From: Rhynchopus sp. YZ270_cl-10
Lineage: Eukaryota > Euglenozoa > Diplonemea > Diplonemida > Diplonemidae
Reading direction: 5' to 3'
Assembly: GCA_964035575.1 (NCBI GenBank)
Contig: OZ037863.1
Coordinates: 1,505,652 to 1,569,651, forward strand
Length of the DNA: 64,000 nucleotides
Below are positions 1-10,000 of this stretch, one piece after another; within the stretch, counting starts at the first letter, position 1, and each line of letters begins with the position of its first letter. Under the pieces are notes generated by a model, which ran no database searches, had not been told where the DNA came from, and saw only the letters and a program-made list of their open reading frames with translations. Both the position numbers and the translations under genes were made by a program.

Positions 1-161
1 ACACTAAAATGCCCCACAAAAGCAACACAAACAAAAAACAAAAACAAAAGGCAGAGGCAGTATTTACATACTTGCCATGCAAGTCAAAAAAGCATGCACA
101 CTCCCCTTTCAAGAGTTGCCCTTAGTGTTCCTGCCTTCCTCCTCACACCACCCTCACAACA
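1..161. other. A/C-rich intergenic DNA, nothing recognised
   Basis: A-rich then C-rich sequence without a coding signal. It runs straight into the 10-bp minisatellite. Confidence 0.5.
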
Positions 162-299
162 CAGCTCCACAGCTCCACAGCTCCACAGCTCCACAGCTCC
201 ACAGCTCCACAGCTCCACAGCTCCACAGCTCCACAGCTCCACAGCTCCACAGCTCCACAGCTCCACAGCTCCACAGCTCCACAGCTCCACAGCTCCACA
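162..299. repeat. 10-bp minisatellite (CAGCTCCACA)n
   Basis: About 14 nearly perfect tandem copies of a 10-bp unit. Because 10 is not a multiple of 3 and the unit contains no stop codon in several frames, long open frames cross it on both strands; I do not regard these as genes. Confidence 0.95.
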
Positions 300-573
300 A
301 CTTTTAATGGGGACCATTTTTGTTCTTTTTGTTCTTTGCTTTGTTGCCTCCACACACGTTTTTGTTGCTGCTATCAAAGCTGCAGCTGCTTGGGTTGTTG
401 GGCTCAAGAGGCCTCTTTTTGGGGTACAAAAGAACTGTTGTCATAACAACCCACACCCCCCTTCCCCCCATGATATCCCCAAAAAGAGGCAATGTATGCC
501 CAACCACATCAGTGGCTGCAACTGTGATAGCAGCAAAAACGAAATCTTCGGAGTCCTGGGTGGGGTCCCAGTA
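300..573. other. Spacer between two repeats, no gene recognised
   Basis: Contains T-rich and C-rich stretches but no domain-bearing frame. It is open in the + frame that continues into the CAG-rich repeat, but composition rather than codon structure explains this. Confidence 0.4.
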
Positions 574-1345
574 TCACCCCTGGTGTGCAGCAGCAGCAGT
601 TCCAAAGGCCTTTACAGCAGCAGTTCCAACAGCAGGCTCTACAGCTTTTTCACCAGCAGTTCCAAAGGCTTCTGCAGCAGCGGTTCCAACAGCAGGTCCA
701 ACAGCAGTTCCAACAGCAGGCACAACAGCAGTTTAAACAGCAGTTCCAACGGCTTCTGCAGCAGCAGTTCCACGAGCGTTTCCAAAAGCAGTTCCAGCAG
801 CAGTTCCAACAGCAGGCACAACAGCAGTTTCAACTGCAGTTCCAAAGACTTCTGCAGCAGCAGCTCCAACGGCAGGTCCATCAGCAGTTCCAACAGTAGG
901 CTTAACAGCAGTTTCAACAGCAGTTCCACAGACTTCTGCAGCAGCGGTTCCAACAGCAGGTCCAGCAGCAGTTCCAACAGCAGGCACAACAACAGCAGTT
1001 TCAACAGCAGTTCCAATGGCTTCTGCAGCAGCAGTTCCAACAGCGTTTCCAAAAGCAGTTCCAGCAACAGGCACAACAGCAGGCACAACAGCAGTTTCAT
1101 CAGCAAGGACTTCTGCGGCAGCAGCTCTAACGGCAGGTCCAACAGCAGTTCCAACAGTAGGCTTAACAGCAGTTTCAACAGCAGTTCCACAGACTTCTGC
1201 AGCAGCGGTTCCAACAGCGTCTCCAAAAGCAGTTCCAGCAGCAGTTCCAACAGCAGGCACAACAGCAGTTTCAACTGCAGTTCCAAAGACTTCTGCAGCA
1301 GCAGTTCCAACAGCAGGTCCAACAGCAGCACCAACATCAACAGCA
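574..1345. repeat. CAG-rich degenerate minisatellite, possibly a decayed Gln-rich coding repeat
   Basis: About 770 bp built from variants of a module around GTTCCAACAGCAGG. One + frame reads as a Gln/Phe-rich polypeptide (QQQFQ motifs) from about 588 to 899 before a TAG. A second + frame reads Ser/Asn-rich and the minus strand reads Leu-rich, both for hundreds of codons. The Gln-rich frame has no ATG and is closed by stops in the second half. It could be a repeat exon of a low-complexity protein that has decayed, or a simple satellite. I cannot choose a coding strand. Confidence 0.5.
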
Positions 1346-1530
1346 GACGCAGCAACAACATCAGCGACAACAACCTAGGGGGTGGTGAGCGAGGTATGCT
1401 GGTGTTCGGGGTCAGCCTTGCGGGGCGAGAAGGACAGAGTGGCTGTGTGATGATGCGGGTGTGGCAAAAGGGGTGTGTACAGATAGAGTTTTGGTTCGAC
1501 TGGTGGTGCAACCTCTGGGAGGTCTTCACC

Positions 1531-2430
1531 TTTTTTTTTTTTTTTTTCCTTTTTTTTTTCTCTTTTTTGTACTTGGACTAGTTTTTTATGAGAATAGAAA
1601 GGAAAAAGGAAGAAATGGAGAAGACAATAAAGACAATAAAATGAACAGGAAATGGAAAAGGAAAAAGGAAATGGAAAAATGAAAAGGAAAAAATGATGAC
1701 CAAAAATGGTCGGTGTTTCAAGTTTTGTATAAAAGGCGGGCGAAGAGTACGGTAGAGCCAACAGAGTTTTATACAAAACAAGAAACTGCATTATGTGTTT
1801 GTTTTTTATTCTTTTTGATCAATTTGAATACACAGGCGTCACACTTCTGGGGCAAAAAAAGGAAAAAAAGAAGACCTAATCCTCCTTACTTAAAAGAAGG
1901 GAAGGGAGAATAAAAAACACATTGCCTTTGCTTTGTTGTCTGCAGAATGGTTTGTTTTAGTGCCTCCCCTGGAAAAAGAAAAATGGATTCCACTTGGTAA
2001 AAATAGCACACCTGTTGAACACACGTCAGGCCAGGAACAGAAGAAAAGCAAACGCTTCCACGAATGGAAGCAAAAGAAAAGTGTGGTGAAAAAACCCTTT
2101 TGGCCAAGGTGGTCTTGACTCTGTCTACAAACTTTGGGGATGAATGAAAAAATGACACTGAATAAATAACAGAGAGTGGGCGGATAAGCCACTTCTCCGA
2201 GCTAAACACAAAGTAAACACCCTCCACCCATCTGATCCCGCCCACAAACACAAACAATCACGACAGAAACCAAGACAGGCAGAGGATGACCAGGGTAGGT
2301 TTTACTTGAACAGCGAACCTCTGCCTTGATACTTCACACGCTCAGCAGACGAGTTGCCACAACTCTCCAGACCTGCTGCAAAACAGGCCTGCACCTTTCA
2401 CCGCATTTCGCTTCGTGCCCCTCATCTGGC
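1531..2430 (-). repeat. R repeat, copy A (~0.9 kb, diverged)
   Basis: Begins in a poly-T tract and ends at ...CATCTGGC. It is the same sequence as copy B (3099-3999) with many substitutions and small indels, so it is older. Like copy B it is followed directly by the head sequence GCACTACTGACGGGGGACGC. Read on the minus strand, the repeat starts GCCAGATGAGGGGC and ends in poly-A. No protein domain is visible in it; a TATAAAAGG sequence lies near 1730. Confidence 0.85.
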
Positions 2431-2515
2431 GCACTACTGACGGGGGACGCCCCATGTAGGCACATCGGTAGGATTTCGTCTTAACATAGTTTTTTGTGTA
2501 AAAAAAAATGAACCC
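2431..2515 (+). mobile_element. Detached 5' head of a retrotransposon like that at 4000-12084
   Basis: About 85 bp, from GCACTACTGACGGGG to ATGAACCCC, nearly identical to 4000-4086, including the A-tract just before the ATG. After ATGAACCCC the two sequences diverge completely, and here the frame closes after nine codons. This is the start of a second, related element whose body is missing or very different. Confidence 0.75.
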
Positions 2516-3097
2516 CCTGGGTAGCCGAGGCACCTGAGTGGGGAGTGTTTGTGTCGTTCGCGGTCCTGGATCTGTGGAAGGACAGACGCGCCCCTACCCT
2601 CAGTCATCTCATTTTGTGGCTGGTGGGCAGGAGGACCAGGAGGACGCGACGAGGACACCGGTCCTTGAACTGGACCAAGTCACAGGCGGGCAGGCTCCGT
2701 CGGCGCAAGGCGCCCTGCAATCGTCCGCCCTCCCCGGCAGCGCACCCAGTTTTCCGCAGGATCAGGGTCGCCGATGCGTTGAGAGGTGCTTTGCAGTGTG
2801 TGGCCATCTGGGTTCTGGTTTTTGTGGGGTCTGAGCTTGGGAGGTCAGCGCCACATGCTTTGGGTTGTGCGCTGTTTCGGGACGCGGAGGTGCTGGGGGT
2901 GGGTGTGCTGCGGGGACTGTGCCGCGCACGCAGGGGGTGGCGGTGGCTGGAAGGGGCGAGCGAGCGAGTGCACCGATGGACCGGAGGGATCCGAGTGGCT
3001 GCCAGCTTGGTGAGAGCCAGTGTGATGGGGGTGGGTCAGTTGTCGGTGCGTGCAGCCGAGTGGGTGTGGGTTGCATGGTCCGCAGGTGGTTGTTTGG
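2516..3097. other. GC-rich unidentified segment between the two R copies
   Basis: About 580 bp with the composition of the retrotransposon ORF rather than of the surrounding DNA. It carries open frames in two phases, Arg/Gly/Trp-rich, with no domain I recognise. It may be the truncated body of the element whose head is at 2431-2515, cut off by insertion of copy B. Its last bases include GTTGTTTGG (3089-3097), which recurs at 12973-12981. Confidence 0.4.
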
Positions 3098-3098
3098 C

Positions 3099-3999
3099 TT
3101 TTTTTTTTTTTTTTTTTTTTTTTTTCTCTTTTATGTACTTGGTCTTTTTTTGTATGTGAGAATAGAAGAAAGGAAAAAGGAAGAATGGAGTAAACAATAA
3201 AGACAATAAAATGAACAGGAAAATGGAAAAGGAAAAAGGAAATGAAAAAATGATGACCAAAAAAGGTCGGTGTTTCAAGTTTTAGTATAAAAGGTGGGCG
3301 GTAAAGTAAAGTAAGTGGCCACTTCCTCCTAAACAAAACAAGAAACTGCATCGTGTGTTTGTTTTTTATTCTTTTTAATCAATTTGAATACACAGGCGTC
3401 ACACTTATGGGGCAAAAAAAGGAAAAAAAGAAGACCTAATCCTCCTTACTTAAAAGAAGGGAAGGGAGAATAAAAAACACACGTGCCCATTGTTTCGTTG
3501 TCTGCAGGATGTCTTGTTTTAGTGCCTCACCTGGAAAAAGAAAAATGGATTCCACTCAGTAAAAATAGCACACCTGTTGAACACACGTCAGGCCAGGAAC
3601 AGAAGAAAAGCAAACGCTTCCACGAATGGGAGCAAAAGAAAAGTGTGGTGAAAAAACCCTTTTGGCCAAGGTGGTCTTGACTCTCTGTCTACATACTTTG
3701 GGGATGCATGATAAAATGAAACTAGATGATAGATAACAAGGAGTGTGCGAGAGTGGCCCTTCTCCAAGCTAAACAAAAAGCAAACACCCTCCACCCATCT
3801 GATCCCGCCCACAAACACAAACAATCACGACAGAAAACAAAACAGGCAGAGGATGACCAGGGTAGGTTTTACTTGGACAGCGAACCTCTGCCTTGATTCC
3901 TCTCACGCTCAGCAGGCGAGTTGCCTCAACTCTCCAGACCTGTGCTGCAACACAGGCCTGCACATTTAGCCGCTTTTCGCTTCATGCCCCTCATCTGGC
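3099..3999 (-). repeat. R repeat, copy B (left palindrome arm)
   Basis: Starts with about 27 T and ends CATCTGGC at 3999. It is near-identical to the reverse complement of 12085-12969. On the + strand, TATAAAAGG at 3286-3294 could be a promoter element reading toward the LINE. It contains only short, non-conserved open frames. Confidence 0.9.
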
Positions 4000-4076
4000 G
4001 CACTACTAACGGGGGACGCCCCATGTAGGCACATCGGTAGGATTTCGTCTTAACATAGTTTTTTGTGTAAAAAAAA

Positions 4077-7000
4077 ATGAACCCCTGTTGTTTGGCGGGT
4101 TTTGTGGCACTGGTCGGCGTCGCGCGCCCACTTGGCTGGGTTCTTCTCTTGGAGGTGCGCCGTGTGGCAGCACGCAGGTGGACTCGTAGGATCGGGATGG
4201 CATTTGGCATGCTGGCGGTGTCCCTACTGGTCTTGCTGTCGTTGTTGTGGCGAGCGGTGACGCCCTGGGACCTGCGCCCTGCCCCTGCTGATCCGGAGCA
4301 CCCGGTAAGCTTGTCCCCGTTTGCGTTGACCGGTGGGTGCGCAAACGTGAACGCTCCTGCGTATACAGAGCAGGCGGTGTCTGTGGACGCGACTCTGGCG
4401 AAGTTTGGAGCTAAACGCATCCCCAACGTGTCTACTAATGATTGTGGTTATGTGGCACTACACCTCTGGGACCACGACACGCAGCCGGACGTGAGGGCAA
4501 TGCGCAAGCAGCTGTATGACACAGCAGTGGAGGTGTCGAACCGCCTGGTGCAGGTGCTGGGGTCGCAGGAGGCCATGACGGAGTTTGCCAATGGTGTGAC
4601 CGGCGAGGCCCACCTCAACCACTTGGGGCTTCAGCTCACCGCGACAGCATCCCGCATCAACATCGTGGTGGTGCAGGCGTCGGAAGAGAACCCCCTCGTG
4701 CGCATCACCCCTGGTAGCAAAAGAGTCGCCAAGTCGTACGCGGAGAGCTTCCAAGCGAAACTTCCCACGGTCGTCATCGCTCTCTGTGACTCTCACTTTG
4801 AGGCAGTGGAGCTTGTCCCGGAGGTGGGGAAGACCAAGGAGGGGATGGCAGAGAAGATGAGGAAGGAGGCTCGGCAGGCAGTGCTGGACACAGCGCATTT
4901 GGATGGCATCATCCCCACCAACACCACCACCACCGCCCCCCTGGCTACCAAGCTGGGACACATCAATGCGGATCGGGTGTTCTGCCCCTTTGATGGATGC
5001 AGAGCGGGAATTTTGTCTTCGAGTGATGCGGTCGGGGGCCTGTCTCGTAAGGGCTTGCTGCAGCACATGCGTCGCCACCAGGCGGATGGGGCGTACATCC
5101 CCGACGAACTGTTGGGCCACTTGGGCATGTCGCGCTGTGCGAACGATCAGTGCGACATGCTATTGCCGCAGAGCAAGGAGGTCTGCAACACCTGTACGGT
5201 GCACTTTGGCGAAGAAGGCTTCACCGCTCCGTCTCCCTCCAGTCGAGGAATGCTGACAGATCAGGATGACCTCCCCTCCTTTGAAGTCATGGGGACCACC
5301 AGGATCCAGCTGAAGGGCGGGTGCCCAGACAAACACCTGCAGCTGTACAGCGAGCTCTTCCTGAGGGTTCTTATGGACATCCTTGAGTACCAAGACGAGG
5401 TGGCATGGAAGCGCCTTGCACTGTTCTTCACTGTGTTGCACCGGACACGGACAGAACGAGGGGGCAAGGACCAGGAGCGACGTTTGACGAGCACCTGGGG
5501 GAAGGACTTGGAGGCTTGGAAGGCTGGCCAGTATGTCGCCCTGTGGGAGCAAACGGTAGAGGAGCGGAAGCCAAGGCCCTCTGGGTGGTCGGATGAGGAC
5601 ACTGACGAAGGGAGACGGAAGCGCACCATCGCCAAAGCGAGAGCAGGACTCCCGAGCCAGGCCATGTCTTGCGCTACCAGCGACGGCCTCGCCCCACAGA
5701 CACCGGCGACGCTGGAAAAGCTTCAGACGAAGCACCCAGCCGCTGCCGACTCCAAGGCCCTGGAGCAGGCGGATTGGCCCCAGCCTCAGGAGGTCCCACC
5801 GGTGACAGTGGTGGAGGTGATGAAGGCCCTGCGGAGCATGCCGAAGTCATCGGCGGCGGGTCCCTCGAACGTGACGGGCGCGCACCTTCGTACACTTTGC
5901 CTACAGAGGCGGGCTAAGGGCACTTTGGCAGTGCTGGCCGCAGTGTTGACGTCTTTGGCACGAGGAAATGCTCCAGTGGAGGTGGCTGAGTTCTTCGCCG
6001 GCGCTAACTTGGTGGCTCTCCGGAAGCCTGCAAAGGGGCCGGGCCTGGAGGAGGACGTGCGTCCGATTGCGGTTGGGGACACTCTCCGCAGACTGGTGGG
6101 AAAGATTCTGTCGGCGCGAGTGCGGGTGCCTGCTAGGACGCTTCTTCTTCGAGGGAACCAGGTGGGGGTGGCAACGGCAAGGGGGGCGGCAGTGGCGACT
6201 GATGTTATCTCGCAGTACGCCGTGCGCAACCGCGGAAAAGGTAAAGTCATTTTGAAAATTGACTACCGTAACGCGTTCAACTGCGTAGACCGCCTGTCGA
6301 TGCTAAGAGCGGTCGACGCCAACCTCCCCGAGCTGGCCCCATGGGTGCGATGGTGTTACCTGGAGCCCTCCAGCCTGTTTTATGGTGGGGATACCATAAG
6401 GTCACAGCGCGGAGCTCAACAAGGAGATCCCTTGGGCCCGCTTCTCTTCTCCCTGACCATCCACCAGATGGCGCTAGAGCTGAAGGGGCACCCAGGCCTG
6501 GATGGGACTTTGTGGTACCTCGATGACGGCTCTCTGCGGGGGTCCCCTAAGGCGGTTTTTGAGGCGTACCAGGTTCTGTGCACTCGTAGCTCCGAACTGG
6601 GGTTGGAGGTGAACGCGAACAAGTGTGAGCTCATCTCCACTGGTGGCGTCTCCAAGGAGGATCTCGAGGCCGTGGGGTTCACGTTGAACGAGGGTGGACA
6701 GGACGCCATGGGTGAAGGCGGGTTCCGGCTGTTGGATGTGGATGGGTTCGACTTCTTGGGCATCCCCATTGGGTCTGCGGCTTTCTGCGAGGAGTACATG
6801 GCCCAGAAGGTGGACGATTCCCGCCGCAACCTGGAAGCCCTTGTGGACCTCGGGGACTCCCAGGCAGCCTTCTACGTACTGAGATACTGCGAAGGCTACT
6901 GCCGCATGGTGTTCTACATGCGGGGGATCCCACAGTGCGCGGAGTACCTGACGGCCTTTGACGACCTGATCGACAGGTGCCTGGCTGCGCTTCTGCATGA

Positions 7001-10000
7001 CCCGGATGGGGCGCTGCCGGAGTTGGCAAGGGCGCAGGCGGCGCTTCCTGTGGCGCTTGGGGGGCTGGGTATCCGTCGCACCGTGGACCATCGGACAGCT
7101 GCGTCCCTCGCCTCTCAGTCAGGGAACCTGCAACTGTCGCAGGCCTTGGACCCGGCCTTCACCTGGGATGAGGAGAGATGGAACAGCGCGGCTGAGGAGT
7201 ACAACTCCAGGGTACCGGTGGCGTTTCACGTGGACAGGGCCCAGCCGAAGAAGATCCTGGAGCAGCAGAGTCTGTCATCTGCGGTGATTGACGCCCAGGC
7301 AGACAAGTTGATGCAACAGCTCTGCATGCGAGACCGAGCACGGATGAAGTCCCTTCTCCTGCCGCTTTCCGGGACGTACCTCACGGCGACACCCTCAGCA
7401 AGGAACCAGATGTCTTCAGCGGATTTTGCGGTTGTGACCCGTTTCCGACTAGGGGTGGCCATCCATGCGGAGGGAACGACTTGCTCGGCATGTCAGGGGG
7501 GGCAGAAAAGGGTTGTCATGGACTCCTTTGGCGACCACACCTTTGGCTGCCCCTACTCCAAACACCGCGTCGCCCGCCACAACGCCTTGCGGGATTCGGT
7601 GTACCGAGCTGCTCAAGGGGCGGGCTTGGACCCTGCTTTGGAGGAGACCGTGCGAGTGGAGTTGGAGTCGAAGAAGCGGCCAGGCGACGTCTACCTCCCA
7701 GTAGGAGTGGCGGAAAATGGACCTCGTTGTTTGGACATCACCCACGTGTGCCCCACCTTGCCTTCCTACAGAACAGGGGCCTCGAAGTTTGTGGGCTGGT
7801 CGGCGAAGAACCAGGGCCAGGTCAAACGGGAGAAGCACGAGCGGGATTTGAACAAGATCAATACCAAGTTCTCCCCTATTGTGTTTGAAGCCTTCGGGGG
7901 TGCAGGCGACGAGGCGAACCTCTTGATTGCGCAGCTTGGAGGCCTGACGACGGGACAGACGTCGCACCTGACAGGGTCGGCAGAGTTGCGCATCCGGGAG
8001 AGCATTGCGGTGGCGTACCAGAAAAAGGTCGCATCTTCCTTTCTGGAGCGGGGTGCTATGTGTGTAGGGATTGCCACCCTGAAGCGGGAGCCGTGTGTGG
8101 AGGTAGATGTGGCACCGTCTGCAGAGGACATGGACCGGTTTGGACGCCGCAGTGCAGGGGCCGTGGAACCTCTCTGTGACGATGCGAACCCTGACGACGA
8201 TATGAGTCGTCCTGCAGACCGAACGGAGGAGCAGCAGGGGAAGCGCAAGAGGGACGTGAAGCCGGACCACGTGGAGCCACCGAGGAAGCGGACCGGGAGG
8301 TTCGATTCGGCCACCGTGATTCCGGAAGGGCCTGGTCTCGATGTGGTGCGTGAGTGGGAGTTTTTGCGTGAGTGCCGGGCAGCGCAGAGGCCTCGGGCGA
8401 CGGAGCAGGCGGCCAAGCTGGGAGCCTCGAAGGTGACTTGGTCGTTTGTGGCGGGGGACTGTGCTTTTGAGGCTTTGCTCTTCGCCACCGGGCGCACGGA
8501 TTTGACGGTGGAGGGTCTGCGCCAGGCGGCAGTGAAGAAGGTCCAGGGCCTCGCTGATCTGTCGAGTGCGGCTGTCCCTAATTTTGGGGTCTGGCAGCGG
8601 CTGATGACGAGTGGGGACAGAGGAGACAAGCGTACGTGGGCGGATGCCATTGCAGTGGCGGGGGCAGGGGAGGCTCTTGAGGTATCTGTGGTCATCCTCA
8701 ACGAGTTCGCCCGCCCTTCTCTGATGGTGCCAAGAAAACGGCCTAAGGCAGTGGTCCTTCTCCTCCACTCGGGTGACCAGGATGCGGCAGATGGATCCGG
8801 CAGTATCCCGGGACACTACGAGCCCCTCACCATGGACCCGGCTCTGCAGCAGCACATCCTGTCTTTTGAGGCCACAGGTGGTAAGGGGGAGTGCCAGTCA
8901 GAGCGCCCCATGGCTTTTGTGGGAGCGAGGGAGGCGGAGGCGTCGAACACTTTCCTGCAGTGCGAACAATGCAGCAAGCTCTTCGATGCGTCGGACGCAC
9001 ACTTCTGCTGTCACACGTGTGGTGGCTTGGCATGTCTGCACTGCGCTCAGGGGTCCAAGCACTGCCCTCTGTCGCAAATTGGCAGGGCGGAATACTTCAG
9101 TGCCCTGTCTTTTTTGCACTCGAATGTTCCGGCTCAGGCTGCCTCTGCGGAGGGGAGCGGAGACCCACCACCTAAACGGGCTCCTTCTCCAGCAGTGCCA
9201 GCTCCCGAGGGCGAGGACGTCGAGGAGGTAGACATGCCAATGGCGGGCGAAGAGGGGCAGCAGGCAGAACAGAAGCAGCAGAAGCACGAGAAGCAACGGA
9301 AACAGCAGAAGCAGCAACAACAAAAGGCGGACCAGGAGAAGAAGGAAGCGTTGCAGCGTGCGTCGGACGCGTGGCAGCAAGCCCTGGAGGTACGGCGGGA
9401 GCATCGTCGGTCGTGGGGACCGGATTTGGCCGCGCTTCGGGGCACTTTTGGCGACCGCCAGCAGGAGTTGAGTCGTTTCCTGGAGGAACAGAATGTGCGT
9501 CTGGACCAGGCGAAGGCGGCGGACAGGCATCGTGTGGAGGAGCTGACCGCCAGGCACAAGCGGGAACTCGCAGAGGACGCGAAGAAGATGCATGCGCAGT
9601 ACTTGGAAGACTGCGATCGGCACCCCGAAGCAGGAGAGTCGCTCCGGGCGGAGTATGACAGGCAACGCTGCGAGAGGCATTACGCCATCGCAGCTAAGCA
9701 TGAGTCGGAGCAGAAGGCGACCACTCTGTTGTTGACGGCGGTGAACCTCTCCCGACAGCTGGAGGCAGAACGCATGGTGGCATACGGGCGGTGCTTTGGG
9801 GTGGTGTGCGAAGGGCGGCTATTCCTCCCCTGCCATGCGGTGCGGAGAGCGGTGGGCGACGACCCTGAAGGACTCGAACCTGACTGTGTCGGCGACTGGA
9901 TGGCTCTCTTTGGTCCTCAAGGTGCTTCTCCGTGCCCGGGCGAGTTCCTGTACTGCTGGGCGACACAGCAGCCGTGGAGTGGGAACGGGGAGGGGGACGG

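Noticed and set aside
639-1529. A 296-codon Leu-rich ORF on the minus strand
   Set aside because: It is the complement of the CAG-rich repeat; poly-Leu frames are expected from CTG-rich repeats.
2545-3159. A 204-codon Arg/Trp-rich ORF between R copies A and B
   Set aside because: It runs into the poly-T of copy B, two overlapping phases are equally open, and no domain is recognisable. Listed as unidentified sequence instead.
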